Notes: generated by a model from the sequence alone, not told the origin. Positions 1 through 8,457 are shown, counted from the first letter of the stretch. The stretch is 64,000 bases of DNA from JBCBSZ01 sp039818945 (GCA_039818945.1 JBCBSZ010000013.1:26794-90793), one strand, 5' to 3'. Translations and numbers: made by a program.

Positions 1-306
1 CTCGCCCCGGAGTCCCTTCTCGTGGACGACGACCCGCCCGGTCAGCTCGACGTCGAGCTCGACCTCCTCGGGTCGCCAGGGCCCGAGCCGCTCGGCCAGC
101 TCCTCGGAGTCGCGAAGGGCGTAGAACCCGCAGGTGCAGCTGGGCTCGGGGACCTGGTGCAGGTGGCCCTCACCGCACTCGGCGCGGCTCGACGCGCCGA
201 AGAAGGTGCCCCGCACGGCGGGCCGCAGCCCGGGCCGACCGTCGACCAGCCCGAGCCGGCAGCGCTTCGTCGCGACCAGCGGGTCGATCGGCGCACCCGG
301 GTCCAC
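1..306 (-). CDS. conserved hypothetical protein with CxCGFYA motif (C-terminus beyond window)
   Basis: Function unknown. 102 codons are visible, from a GTG start at 306; the 3' end lies outside the window. The frame is open throughout and has protein-like composition, with Cys in TKRCRLG, a TFFGASSRAECGEGH stretch and a CTCGFYA stretch near residue 70. The spaced Cys and His residues could bind a metal, but I recognise no named family with confidence. It follows the tiny gene at 312-440 on the same strand by five bases, so the two are probably co-transcribed. The start is a choice: no better ATG/GTG precedes it in frame. Confidence 0.55.
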   Translation of the reverse strand, partial: MDPGAPIDPLVATKRCRLGLVDGRPGLRPAVRGTFFGASSRAECGEGHLHQVPEPSCTCGFYALRDSEELAERLGPWRPEEVELDVELTGRVVVHEKGLRGE

Positions 307-311
307 GGGCG

Positions 312-440
312 TCAGGCGGTCGGTGCGTCCACGTCGACGTCGTCGACGGTCTCGGCGTCCTCCGGCTCGCGGAGCTCGTCGGGGATCTCCACCGCACGAC
401 GCGCCGTCTCCACGACCTCGACGACCTTGCCCAGCTCCAT
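312..440 (-). CDS. small acidic protein, 42 residues
   Basis: Function unknown. A 42-residue protein begins at an ATG preceded by a good Shine-Dalgarno (GGGAGG, about six bases upstream). It starts MELGKVVEVVETARRAVEIP and ends in an acidic tail rich in Asp/Val (VDDVDVDAPTA). It has no Cys, signal peptide or membrane segment. Its stop lies five bases before the GTG of the next gene on the same strand, suggesting a two-gene unit. The ribosome-binding site and frame support it; the short length keeps confidence moderate. Confidence 0.5.
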   Translation of the reverse strand: MELGKVVEVVETARRAVEIPDELREPEDAETVDDVDVDAPTA

Positions 441-528
441 CGGAATCCTCCCGGCTCGCCCAGGAAGCAGTGTCGCGCCGATCCCGCCGACATGGCAGCC
501 GGGGAGGAGGGAATGTCATGGTGACGCG

Positions 529-1446
529 GTGCCGACGCCGATCGTGATCGCCGAGGAACGGGTGGGGCCGGTCGTGCTCGTGCACGGCGGCGCGGGCGGT
601 CGCGCCGAGGAGGCCGACGACCTGGCGGCGGGCTGCGCCCTCGCCGCGGCCCGTGGTGCGGCGGCGCTCCGGGCCGGGGCCGGCGCCCTGGAGGCGGCGA
701 TCGTCGCCGTCGAGGTCCTGGAGGACGATCCGCGCTACAACGCCGGCACCGGAGCGGCGCTCACCGAGGCGGGTGGCATCGAGCTCGACGCCTCGGTGAT
801 GGAGGGCACGACGCTGCGAGCCGGCGGCGTGGCGGCGTTGGGTCCCTTCCGCCATCCGGTCCGGGCGGCGCTCGCCGTGCTCGACGACGACCGGCACGTC
901 CTGATGACCGGCGCGGGCGGGGAGGAGCTGGCGCTCGCCGCCGGCCTGCAGCGCTCCTCGCTGGCCGACATGCGGACGGCTCGGGCGATCCAGCGCCTGG
1001 AGTCGGTGACGACCGGCCGCTCACCCCGCCGCATCGAGGACGGCCTCGACACCGTCGGGGCCGTCGCCGTCGATCCCGACGGGCGCGTCGCCGCGGCGAC
1101 CAGCACCGGCGGCATCGTCGGACAGCGACCGGGCCGGGTGGGCGACACCCCCGTCGTCGGTGCCGGCACCTACGCGGACGACCGAGGTGCGGCGTGCTCG
1201 GCCACCGGCACCGGCGAGGCCTTCCTGCGCGCCGGGACCGCCCGGGCGGTGGTCGACGCCTGCCGGCAGGGCCGTCCCGTCGCCGAGGCCGCCCGCGCCT
1301 CGCTGACCGAGGTGGTCGAGCGCTTCGGCGGCACCGGCGGGCTCATCGTCGTCGACCCGACCGGACGGCTCGCTGCCGTGCGCTCCACCCCCGCCATGGC
1401 GTGGGCGTGGGACGACGGTGTCGATCGGCGGGCCCACGGCTGGTAG
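529..1446 (+). CDS. isoaspartyl peptidase / L-asparaginase, plant-type (Ntn hydrolase)
   Basis: Cytoplasmic N-terminal nucleophile hydrolase of the T2 peptidase family, which cleaves isoaspartyl dipeptides and L-asparagine after self-cleavage. The N-terminus has the family's VLVHGGAGG, followed by DPRYNAGTGAALTEAG and ELDASVMEG. The autocleavage site is the DTVGAVAVD motif, whose Thr becomes the nucleophile; TSTGGIVGQRPGRVGDTPVVGAGTYA style substrate residues follow. At 305 residues it is full length. The GTG at 529 is chosen because it is the first usable start after a GGGGAGGAGGG tract at 501-511, but spacing is long and GTG 544 is possible. The next gene starts 10 bases downstream. Confidence 0.88.
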   Translation: MPTPIVIAEERVGPVVLVHGGAGGRAEEADDLAAGCALAAARGAAALRAGAGALEAAIVAVEVLEDDPRYNAGTGAALTEAGGIELDASVMEGTTLRAGGVAALGPFRHPVRAALAVLDDDRHVLMTGAGGEELALAAGLQRSSLADMRTARAIQRLESVTTGRSPRRIEDGLDTVGAVAVDPDGRVAAATSTGGIVGQRPGRVGDTPVVGAGTYADDRGAACSATGTGEAFLRAGTARAVVDACRQGRPVAEAARASLTEVVERFGGTGGLIVVDPTGRLAAVRSTPAMAWAWDDGVDRRAHGW

Positions 1447-1456
1447 GACAGCGGGC

Positions 1457-1801
1457 ATGTCCGTGGTCAAGATCAACGCGCTGGAGATCCCCGAGGGTCG
1501 GGGCGACGAGCTCGTCGGGCGGTTCCTCCCCCGGCTGGAGGAGCTGTCGACGGTCGCCGGGTTCGAGGGCTTCGAGCTGCTCCGCCCGACCGGCGACACC
1601 GAGACCCGTTGGTTCGTCTACTCCCGTTGGGAGTCGGAGGAGGCGTACCAGGCGTGGCGCAGCGGCGACGTGTTCGCGCGCGGTCACGCCGGCCAGGGCG
1701 GCGGAGAGGGCGGCGAGCAGCAGCGCCCACAGCCGGTGGCGATGGGCTCGAGCCTCCTCGAGTTCGAGGTCGCCGCGGCCCGCGGCCCGGCCGAGGGGTG
1801 A
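1457..1801 (+). CDS. MhuD-like haem-degrading monooxygenase (ABM fold)
   Basis: Small dimeric ferredoxin-like-fold enzyme of the IsdG/MhuD group, which opens haem to release iron. At 114 residues it is full length for the family. The MhuD active-site residues appear in register: Asn7 (VVKINALE), Trp67 (AYQAWRSG) and the haem-ligand-position His77 (ARGHAG), matching Asn7, Trp66 and His75 of the mycobacterial enzyme. The C-terminal SSLLEFEV strand is also typical. A TAGGAC hexamer 7 bases before the ATG may be a weak leaderless promoter. Function is inferred from these residues; a general antibiotic-biosynthesis-monooxygenase role is the alternative. Confidence 0.82.
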   Translation: MSVVKINALEIPEGRGDELVGRFLPRLEELSTVAGFEGFELLRPTGDTETRWFVYSRWESEEAYQAWRSGDVFARGHAGQGGGEGGEQQRPQPVAMGSSLLEFEVAAARGPAEG

Positions 1802-1808
1802 CGCCGCC

Positions 1809-2288
1809 GTGGCCGCCTCCGTCGTCGACCGACTCGACATCGCCGAGGTCAAGTACCGCTACGCGCTCGGCCTCGACACCCGCAACTGGGAGCTCTACCG
1901 GTCGATCTTCACCGACCGGGTCGACGTCGACTTCTCGTCCTACGACGGCGGTGAGCCGTCGACGATGGACGCCGACGACTGGGTCGGCCGGGCCAAGGTG
2001 CTCTTCACGGGGTTGGACTCGTCCCACCACCAGATGACGAACCCGATGATCGAGGTCGACGTCGACGAGGCCGAGCTCACGATGTACCTCCAGGCCCAGC
2101 ACCTCCTGGTCCATCCCGACGGTGATCCCCTGTTCACGATCGGCGGCTACTACCGCGACCGCCTCGTGCGCACCGACGAAGGGTGGCGACTCAGCGCCGT
2201 CCGCCTGGTGGTGCTCTGGACCGCCGGCAACCGGGACCTCATGCGCCGTGCCGCGGCGCTCGGCCGCGAGCGCCTCGTCGAGCTCTAG
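1809..2288 (+). CDS. SnoaL-like (NTF2-fold) domain protein
   Basis: 159-residue protein of the SnoaL_4/NTF2-like superfamily, a cone-shaped fold used by ketosteroid isomerases, dehydratases and ring-hydroxylating dioxygenase small subunits. Visible hallmarks: an N-terminal helix DIAEVKYRYALGLDTRNWELYRSIFTDRVDVDF, the SSHHQMTNPMIEVD strand and the GGYYRDRLVRTDEGWRL strand, which is nearly universal in this group. The specific reaction cannot be told. The GTG start lies eight bases after the haem oxygenase stop, so the two are probably one transcript. Its stop overlaps the stop of convergent gluQ by four bases. Confidence 0.75.
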   Translation: MAASVVDRLDIAEVKYRYALGLDTRNWELYRSIFTDRVDVDFSSYDGGEPSTMDADDWVGRAKVLFTGLDSSHHQMTNPMIEVDVDEAELTMYLQAQHLLVHPDGDPLFTIGGYYRDRLVRTDEGWRLSAVRLVVLWTAGNRDLMRRAAALGRERLVEL

Positions 2289-3202
2289 CCCGCCAAGGAG
2301 GCCGGGTCGACGATCCACGGTGCGGTCGGGATCGCCGACGGATCGAAGCGCCCCAACAGCTCGGCCGCGCTCGGCCGCTCGCCGGGGACCGCGAGGCCGA
2401 GGCTCTCGCCGATGACGCCCAGCACGTGCTCGGCTGCGAGGCCGAGGGCGCCGAGGTCGGTGAGGGTCACGGCGCCGTCGCGCTTCGCGAGGCGCTGGCC
2501 GCCCGGACCGAGGGCCAGTGGGACGTGGGCGTAGCCGGGCGGGTCGAAGCCGAGCAGCTCGGCGATGAGCACCTGGCTGGGCGTGGAGGGTGCGAGGTCG
2601 TCGGCCCGCACGACCTCCTCGACGCCCTGGTCGTGGTCGTCGACGACGACCGCCAGCTGGTAGGCCGGCGTCCCGTCGCCACGCCGCACCACGACATCGG
2701 GCACGACCCCCTCGATCGGGCCGAGCACCCGGTCGACGAACCCCCGCCGGCGGCCGCCGCCGAGGAGCCGCAGGGCAGGTCGCCGTCCGGCCGCTTCGCG
2801 CTCGGCCCGTCCGGCGGCGTCGAGGTCGCGGCACGTCCCGGGGTAGGCGCCGTCGGGCAGATCTCCGTGCGGAGCGCGGGCCGCCTCGCGGATCTCGCGT
2901 CGGGTGCAGTAGCAGGGGTAGACGGCGTCGGCCTCGACGAGTCGTTCGAGCGCGGCGTCGTGGAGGTGGCGGCGTTCGCTCTGTCGCACCGGCTCGCCGT
3001 CCCAGTCGAGGCCGAGGCCGCGCAGGTCGGCGATCTGGCCCTCCTCGTGCTCGGGCCGCGACGCCCCGGCGTCGAGGTCCTCGAAGCGGAGCAGGAAGCG
3101 CCCGCCGGCCGAGCGGGCGAACATCCAGGCCAGCAGCGCCGTGCGGAGGTTCCCGAGGTGGAGCTCGCCGGTGGGGCTGGGGGCGAATCGGCCGTCGGCC
3201 AT
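2285..3202 (-). CDS. gluQ: glutamyl-Q tRNA(Asp) synthetase
   Basis: Truncated class I glutamyl-tRNA synthetase paralogue that charges glutamate onto queuosine at the wobble base of tRNA(Asp). The 305-residue length matches GluQ, which lacks the anticodon-binding domain of GltX. The first residues FAPSPTGELHLGNLRTALLA contain the HIGH-type nucleotide motif, and LAKRDGAVTL is the KMSKS-like loop. The zinc site is the YPCYCTRREI ... PGTC pattern. The ATG at 3202 has a TACGAT hexamer (3210-3215) 7 bases upstream, which fits a leaderless start. Divergent from the HExxH gene; convergent with the SnoaL-like gene. Confidence 0.92.
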   Translation of the reverse strand: MADGRFAPSPTGELHLGNLRTALLAWMFARSAGGRFLLRFEDLDAGASRPEHEEGQIADLRGLGLDWDGEPVRQSERRHLHDAALERLVEADAVYPCYCTRREIREAARAPHGDLPDGAYPGTCRDLDAAGRAEREAAGRRPALRLLGGGRRRGFVDRVLGPIEGVVPDVVVRRGDGTPAYQLAVVVDDHDQGVEEVVRADDLAPSTPSQVLIAELLGFDPPGYAHVPLALGPGGQRLAKRDGAVTLTDLGALGLAAEHVLGVIGESLGLAVPGERPSAAELLGRFDPSAIPTAPWIVDPASLAG

Positions 3203-3265
3203 CGAGCCGATCGTAGCGATGCGGGTTTGCCTCACGTCCGCCGCCCGGGCGCCGATGGTGAGTGC

Positions 3266-4321
3266 ATGACGGTGTCGGCCATCGCCAGCGCGGCCTTCGT
3301 CCCGCTCGGCGCGCCCCCGCGCCCACCCGACCAGCAGGCCGGCGACGGCCGCAGCGAGGACGTCACCGGTGCTCGCACGACCGAGTCCGACGGTGCACGG
3401 CGGGTCGTGCTGTCCCGATCCGCCGAGGCCGACCCGCACCGCGAGCGCGACGAGCCACGCCGAGGTGCCGAGGAGGGTCACACCGCCGGCTCGTTGGGCG
3501 ACGGCCGCCGCGGCCCGAACGGCGCCGCCGCCGAGGCCACGATCGGCGCCGAACCCACCTCGGAGGCTCCCGGCCGAGCCGGCGAGACCGGCGACGACGA
3601 GTCGGGCGGTGGGGTGGAGCAGCTGACCGAGGAGGAGCAGCGGGTCGTCCGGGAGATGAAGGCCCGCGACGCCGAGGTCCGCGCCCACGAGATGGCGCAC
3701 GTCGCCGCCGGCGGCGCCCACGTGACCGGTGGCCCGTCGTACTCCTACCAGCAGGGTCCCGACGGCAAGCGGTACGCGGTGGGCGGCGAGGTCGGGATCG
3801 ACACGTCACCGGAGGAGGACCCTCAGGCGACGATCGCCAAGATGGCCCAGGTCCGGGCGGCGGCGATGGCGCCGGCGGAGCCGTCCGGTGCCGACCGGGC
3901 CGTGGCCGCCGCGGCGGCCGCCACCGCCGCCCAGGCCCGGGCCGAGCTGATGGAGCAGCGCAGCGAGGACGCCGAGGAGGCCCGCGGCGAGCGGACCGAG
4001 GAGTCGGGCGTCGGTGAGCCGGTCGGCGTCGAACCCGCCGCCGGGGCCGAAGCGGGAGCTGCCGGGGACGAGGTCGCCGAGGGCGAGGCCGCCGGGGCCG
4101 AGGCGGTCGCCTCGGCCGGTGGGTCGACCGATGTCGAGGCCGGTCCGTTCGCCGGCGGCGATCGGGCCGACCCCGGCTCGCACCACCACGCTGAGGACGA
4201 CCGAGCGGGCTCGCCCTCGCACCACCACGCGGGCGGCGGCGCGTGCCCCGAGTGCGTCGGCGCTCGCTACGGCGCCGCCGGTGCGGTCGCTCCGGCCGCC
4301 AGCGTCGTGGCTGCGGCCTGA
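3266..4321 (+). CDS. SprA-like putative zinc metallopeptidase (HEMAH motif)
   Basis: Belongs by motif to the SprA-related family of putative metallopeptidases, whose role is not well defined. The core is RAHEMAHVAAGG (HExxH at residues 141-145), followed by GGPSYSYQQGPDGKRYAVGGEVGIDTSP; both are near-invariant in that family. The core is flanked by a charged, Ala/Gly-rich, probably disordered N-terminus (1-115) and a repetitive C-terminus (about 230-351) with two SHHHA-type His clusters and a single CPEC, all likely metal binders. No signal peptide is evident. Length is 351 residues. The ATG at 3266 is the first start after the gluQ promoter. Confidence 0.8.
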   Translation: MTVSAIASAAFVPLGAPPRPPDQQAGDGRSEDVTGARTTESDGARRVVLSRSAEADPHRERDEPRRGAEEGHTAGSLGDGRRGPNGAAAEATIGAEPTSEAPGRAGETGDDESGGGVEQLTEEEQRVVREMKARDAEVRAHEMAHVAAGGAHVTGGPSYSYQQGPDGKRYAVGGEVGIDTSPEEDPQATIAKMAQVRAAAMAPAEPSGADRAVAAAAAATAAQARAELMEQRSEDAEEARGERTEESGVGEPVGVEPAAGAEAGAAGDEVAEGEAAGAEAVASAGGSTDVEAGPFAGGDRADPGSHHHAEDDRAGSPSHHHAGGGACPECVGARYGAAGAVAPAASVVAAA

Positions 4322-4369
4322 CGACGGACCGGGCCGCACGACGATCGGTGGGTGCGCTTCACTTGACCC

Positions 4370-5260
4370 GTGCCCGCCTCCGAGATGCCCGCCGCCGAGG
4401 TCGTCATCGACGTCGACCTCGTACGTCGGCTGCTGCGGAGCCAGCACCCCGACCTCGCCGACCTGCCGATCGTCGAGCTGACCAACGGCTGGGACAACGC
4501 GATCTATCGCCTCGGCGACGAGCTGACGGTGCGGTTGCCCCGGCGATCCCTCGCCGCCGACCTGGTCCGCAACGAGCAGCGATGGCTGCCGATGCTGGCC
4601 GACCGGCTCCCGCTCCCCATCCCGGCACCGGTCCGGGCCGGTGAGCCCGAGGGCGACTACCCGTGGGCGTGGAGCGTGTGCCCGTGGTTCGCCGGAGACG
4701 TCGCCGGAGCGAGCCCTCCCCGCGATCTCCGGTCGGCCGCGGCCGTGCTCGGCGGGTTCCTGGCCGCCCTGCACCGACCGGCCCCCGAGGAGGCGCCGGA
4801 CAACCGGTTCCGGGGTGGCCCGCTCGACGAGCGCGACGAGAGCACCCTCGACCGCATCGCCGGCATCGCCGACCTGGTCGACGTCGACGTGGTCCGATCG
4901 GTGTGGCGAGCCCACGTCGGGCTGCCCCCGTGGACCGGTGAGCCCCGCTGGCTCCACGGCGACCTGCACCCGGCCAACCTCGTGGTCCGAGACGGCGAGC
5001 TCGCCGCCGTCATCGACTTCGGCGACCTGACCTCGGGCGACCCGGCGACCGACCTCGCCGTCGCCTGGATGCTCTTCGCGTCCGGTGCACGCACCGTCCT
5101 CCGGGCGGCGGCGGGCGAGGTCGACGATGCGACGTGGGCCCGGGCCCGGGGGTGGGCGCTGTCGTTCGCCGTCATCTACGTGGCGTTCTCCGCCGACCAT
5201 CCCGTGCTCGCCGCGGTCGGCCGGCGCACGCTCGACGAGGTCATCGCCGACGCGTCCTGA
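4370..5260 (+). CDS. aminoglycoside phosphotransferase-family (APH) kinase
   Basis: 296-residue small-molecule kinase-like protein with the eukaryotic-kinase fold used by APH and choline-kinase families. The catalytic loop WLHGDLHPANLVV and the metal-binding IDFGD motif are intact; an N-lobe segment TNGWDNAIYRL with RLPRR supplies nucleotide contacts. The substrate cannot be deduced; in environmental actinomycetes such genes are common and usually not resistance determinants. GTG 4370 is used; ATG 4385 is an alternative that removes five residues. The PilZ gene follows after 68 bases with its own promoter. Confidence 0.82.
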   Translation: MPASEMPAAEVVIDVDLVRRLLRSQHPDLADLPIVELTNGWDNAIYRLGDELTVRLPRRSLAADLVRNEQRWLPMLADRLPLPIPAPVRAGEPEGDYPWAWSVCPWFAGDVAGASPPRDLRSAAAVLGGFLAALHRPAPEEAPDNRFRGGPLDERDESTLDRIAGIADLVDVDVVRSVWRAHVGLPPWTGEPRWLHGDLHPANLVVRDGELAAVIDFGDLTSGDPATDLAVAWMLFASGARTVLRAAAGEVDDATWARARGWALSFAVIYVAFSADHPVLAAVGRRTLDEVIADAS

Positions 5261-5328
5261 TCGCCGCCGAACGCGCAGAGCGTGCATCGCTGCCCACGGG
5301 GGGTGTCGAACGACGTACCCTCTCCGGC

Positions 5329-5925
5329 GTGGAGGAGGATCGTCGGGGGCTCCCGGGTCTGGTCGATCGCAACGCGGTCGTCGTCGTCGACGATCGCGGC
5401 GCGCCGCACGAGGGCATGATCCACCGCTGGGGCAGCGCCTTCGTCGAGATCGACCTCGACGAGTACCTCCGGGGCGACTTCGTCGCCGGCAGCCACGTCC
5501 AGCTCCGCGGCAGTGGCGTCGGCAGCGAACGGACCGGGCGGATCGTGCGCAGCGGTCGCCGGCTGGTCGTCCAGCTCGCCAACGCCCGCGAGCGCCGGGC
5601 CCACAAGCGGGTGCCGTTCCACCGCCCGATCCGCTGGCGTCTGGTCGGCGAGGACGAGTGGCGCTGGGGTCGCAGCGAGGACCTCTCGGGTGCCGGCATC
5701 CGGCTCCTGCTCGACGAGGCGCCGCCGCGCGGCTCGCGCATCGAGCTCCGGCTCGAGACCGGGCCCGACGACCAGATCAGCGTCGAGGGCGTGACGCTCG
5801 GGGCCGTGCAGGTCGGCCGGTGGCAGCGCACCCGCATCCGCTTCGGCGAGGCACCCCACCCGCCCCTCGCCGCGGTGGTCGACCGCCTCGCCCGGACCGG
5901 CGACGAGGACGGCGGCTCCGCCTAG
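5329..5925 (+). CDS. PilZ-domain protein, probable cyclic-di-GMP effector
   Basis: 198-residue protein. The C-terminal half has both halves of a PilZ cyclic-di-GMP site: the Arg-rich RRAHKRVPFHRPIRW segment (RxxxR type) and EDLSGAGIRLLL (D/NxSxxG). The N-terminal ~75 residues form a beta-rich YcgR-N-like domain (VDRNAVVVVDDRGAPHEGMI). This suggests a protein whose behaviour changes on binding the second messenger. GTG 5329 is preceded by TACCCT at 5316-5321 with a 7-base gap, the leaderless pattern seen repeatedly here; no Shine-Dalgarno is present. Its stop overlaps that of metB on the other strand. Confidence 0.8.
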   Translation: MEEDRRGLPGLVDRNAVVVVDDRGAPHEGMIHRWGSAFVEIDLDEYLRGDFVAGSHVQLRGSGVGSERTGRIVRSGRRLVVQLANARERRAHKRVPFHRPIRWRLVGEDEWRWGRSEDLSGAGIRLLLDEAPPRGSRIELRLETGPDDQISVEGVTLGAVQVGRWQRTRIRFGEAPHPPLAAVVDRLARTGDEDGGSA

Positions 5926-7088
5926 AGCTCGTCGAGCGCTCGGCGGAGGTCGTCGACCAGGTCGGCGGTGGTCTCGATGCCCACGCTGAGCCGGACGAGG
6001 TCGTCGGGCACCTCCAGCGGTGAGCCCGCCGCGCTGGCGTGCGTCATCGCCCCTGGGTGCTCGATCAACGACTCGACGGCGCCCAGCGACTCGGCGAGCG
6101 TGAAGACCTCGGTCCCCGCCGACACCCGCAGCGCGGCGTCGCGCCCGCCCGCGAGCCGGAACGACACCATGCCGCCGAAGTCGCGCATCTGGCGGGAGGC
6201 GGCATCGTGGCCGGGGTGGTCGGGCAGCCCGGGCCACAGCGTGGAGGTGACGGCCGGGTGCGCCTCCAGCAGCTCGACGATCGCCGCCGCGTTCGTGCAG
6301 TGGCGCTCCATCCGCACGTCGAGGGTCTTGAGCCCGCGGAGCACGAGGTAGCAGTCGAAGGGCGCCGGCACCGCGCCCACCGCGTTCTGGAGGTAGCCGA
6401 TCCGCTCGGCGAGGGCGTGGTCGCGCAGGGCGACGAAGCCGCCGACGACGTCGGAGTGTCCGCCGAGGTACTTCGTCGCCGAGTGCACGACCGCATCGGC
6501 GCCGAGGGTGAGCGGGCGTTGCAGCGCCGGGGTGGCGAACGTGTTGTCGACGACGCAGCGGGCGTCGTGCTCGTGGGCGATCGACGCCACGGCCTCGATG
6601 TCGACGACGGTCAGCAGCGGGTTGGTCGGCGTCTCGAGCCAGATCATCCTCGTCTCGGGCCGGCACGCCGCCGCCAGCGCATCGAGGTCCGTGAGATCGA
6701 CGGCCGACCACTCGATCCCCATCGGTGCGATCACCTGCGAGATCAGCCGGTAGGTGCCGCCGTACGCGTCGTTGCCGAGGATCAGGTGGTCGCCGGCGGA
6801 GAGCGTGCGGAGGATGGCGTCCTCGGCGGCGAGGCCCGACGCGAAGGCGAACCCGTGGTCGGCCTCCTCCAGCGAGGCGACGCAGGCCTCGAGCGCGGCC
6901 CGGGTCGGGTTGCCCGACCGGGAGTACTCGAATCCGCGGTGCTCGCCGACCGCCGTCTGGGCATAGGTCGTGGCCAGGCTGATCGGGGTCACCACCGCGC
7001 CCGTCGAGGGGTCGTGGGGCTGCCCGGCGCGGATCGCCCTGGTCGCGAACCCGAACTCGGCCGGATCGCGGAACCGGTCGTCAGTCAT
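5922..7088 (-). CDS. metB: cystathionine gamma-synthase/gamma-lyase family PLP enzyme
   Basis: Cys/Met-metabolism PLP enzyme, 388 residues, full length. Visible motifs: FEYSRSGNPTR, the cofactor loop FASGLAAE, ETPTNP, VVDNTFATP, and the Schiff-base Lys206 in SATKYLGGHSD. The C-terminal SLGAVESLIEHPGAMTH is typical of cystathionine gamma-synthase/lyase. It overlaps the 3' end of cbs by eight bases. That partner makes cystathionine from homocysteine and serine, so this enzyme most likely completes cysteine synthesis as a gamma-lyase, although synthase activity cannot be excluded. The pair resembles the arrangement known from mycobacteria. Confidence 0.92.
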   Translation of the reverse strand: MTDDRFRDPAEFGFATRAIRAGQPHDPSTGAVVTPISLATTYAQTAVGEHRGFEYSRSGNPTRAALEACVASLEEADHGFAFASGLAAEDAILRTLSAGDHLILGNDAYGGTYRLISQVIAPMGIEWSAVDLTDLDALAAACRPETRMIWLETPTNPLLTVVDIEAVASIAHEHDARCVVDNTFATPALQRPLTLGADAVVHSATKYLGGHSDVVGGFVALRDHALAERIGYLQNAVGAVPAPFDCYLVLRGLKTLDVRMERHCTNAAAIVELLEAHPAVTSTLWPGLPDHPGHDAASRQMRDFGGMVSFRLAGGRDAALRVSAGTEVFTLAESLGAVESLIEHPGAMTHASAAGSPLEVPDDLVRLSVGIETTADLVDDLRRALDEL

Positions 7089-8457
7089 CGGCGGGACCGT
7101 CCGGCGACAGGAAGGACAGGACGTCGGTGCGCGAGACGACGGTGCGGGGCCGGCCGCCGTCGAGGACGAGCACGGCCGCGGCGTTCTCGAGCAGGTCGAC
7201 GGCGTGCTGCACGTGCTCGCCGATGCCGATCGTCGGCAGGCCGGGGCCCATCAGCGCCTCGACCGGCTGGTCGAGGAGGTCGCCGTCGCCGAAGGCCCGC
7301 TCCATGAGGCGCAGCTCGGTGACCGAGCCCATGACCTCGGCGGCGGCGATCGGCATCTCACCCTTGGCCACCGGCAGCTGCGACACCCCGTGCTTGCGCA
7401 TCGTGGTGATCGCGACCCGGGCGCTGGTGTCGGGGGAGACGTAGACCAGCGGCAGGGCCTCGTCGCCCTTGGCCTCGATCAGGTCGGCGACCGTCGGGCC
7501 CTCGTGGTGGAGGAACCCGAAGTTGGTCATCCACTCGTCGCTGAACACCTTCGAGAGGTAGCCGCGGCCCGAGTCGGGCAGCAGGACGACCACCAGATCG
7601 TCGGGGCGGGCCTCCCGGGCCACCTGCAGGGCGGCGTGCACGGCCGTGCCGCAGGAGCCGCCGATGAACAGGCCCTCCTGCTCGGTCACCCGGCGGGCCG
7701 TCATGAACGAGTCGTAGTCGCTCACCGCGATGGTCCGGTCGACGAGATCGGGCGAGTACGTGGACGGCCAGAAGTCCTCGCCGACCCCCTCGACCAGATA
7801 CGGCCGCCCGGAGCCTCCCGAGTACACCGAACCCTCCGGGTCGGCGGCGACGATCTGGACGTCCGGGTTCTGCTCCTTGAGGTACCTGGCGACGCCGCTG
7901 ATGGTGCCACCGGTGCCCGCCCCGGCGACGAAGTGGGTGATCGTCCCGTCGGTCTGGTCCCAGATCTCCGGGCCGGTGGACGCGTAGTGGGCGGCCGGGT
8001 TGGCCTGGTTGTCGTACTGGTTGGGGCGGAACGCGCCCGGGGTCTCCTTCACCAGGCGCTCGGCGGTGGAGTAGTACGACTGCGGGTCCTCGGGGGCGAC
8101 GGCCACCGGGCACACGATGACCTCGGAGCCGTAGGCCCGCAGGAGGTCGACCTTCTCGTCGCTGACCTTGTCGGTCATGACGAAGATGCACCGGTAGCCC
8201 CGCTGGGCGGCGACGATGGCCAGCCCGACCCCGGTGTTGCCGGAGGTGGGCTCGATGATCGTGCCGCCGGGCTTCAGGAGCCCGGCGCGCTCCGCGGCGT
8301 CGATCATGTGGACCGAGGGCCGGTCCTTCACGCTCCCGCCGGGGTTGGTCGCCTCGACCTTGGCGACCACGGGACACTCGATCCCCTCGGTGACCTGGCG
8401 GAGGCGGACCATCGGGGTGTTGCCGATCAGGTCCAGTACGGAGTCTCTGATGTCCAC
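7081..8457 (-). CDS. cbs: cystathionine beta-synthase
   Basis: 458-residue PLP enzyme that condenses homocysteine with serine. The catalytic domain (about 1-320) has IGNTPMVRL, the Lys44 Schiff base in NPGGSVKDR, PTSGNTG and GAGTGGTISG. Two CBS motifs fill about 335-458, the layout of full-length cystathionine beta-synthase rather than plain cysteine synthase. They carry no CBS-type haem-binding N-terminus. The GTG at 8457 has TAGTCT (8465-8470) 7 bases upstream and no Shine-Dalgarno, so a leaderless transcript is likely. First gene of the cbs-metB transsulfuration unit; divergent from the thiolase. Confidence 0.93.
   Translation of the reverse strand: MDIRDSVLDLIGNTPMVRLRQVTEGIECPVVAKVEATNPGGSVKDRPSVHMIDAAERAGLLKPGGTIIEPTSGNTGVGLAIVAAQRGYRCIFVMTDKVSDEKVDLLRAYGSEVIVCPVAVAPEDPQSYYSTAERLVKETPGAFRPNQYDNQANPAAHYASTGPEIWDQTDGTITHFVAGAGTGGTISGVARYLKEQNPDVQIVAADPEGSVYSGGSGRPYLVEGVGEDFWPSTYSPDLVDRTIAVSDYDSFMTARRVTEQEGLFIGGSCGTAVHAALQVAREARPDDLVVVLLPDSGRGYLSKVFSDEWMTNFGFLHHEGPTVADLIEAKGDEALPLVYVSPDTSARVAITTMRKHGVSQLPVAKGEMPIAAAEVMGSVTELRLMERAFGDGDLLDQPVEALMGPGLPTIGIGEHVQHAVDLLENAAAVLVLDGGRPRTVVSRTDVLSFLSPDGPADD

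Noticed and set aside
22..528. Long + strand open frame running from the window start into the asparaginase gene
   Set aside because: It lies opposite the real minus-strand genes at 1-440 and has the shadow-frame composition of very GC-rich DNA. Homology to isoaspartyl peptidases begins only at about 540.
4370..5260. Aminoglycoside resistance determinant
   Set aside because: Only the general APH kinase motifs are present; no subfamily features or mobile context indicate antibiotic resistance.
5266..5328. Upstream GTG/TTG starts for the PilZ gene, including inside the APH gene
   Set aside because: The TACCCT hexamer seven bases before GTG 5329 and absence of conserved sequence further upstream favour the later start.
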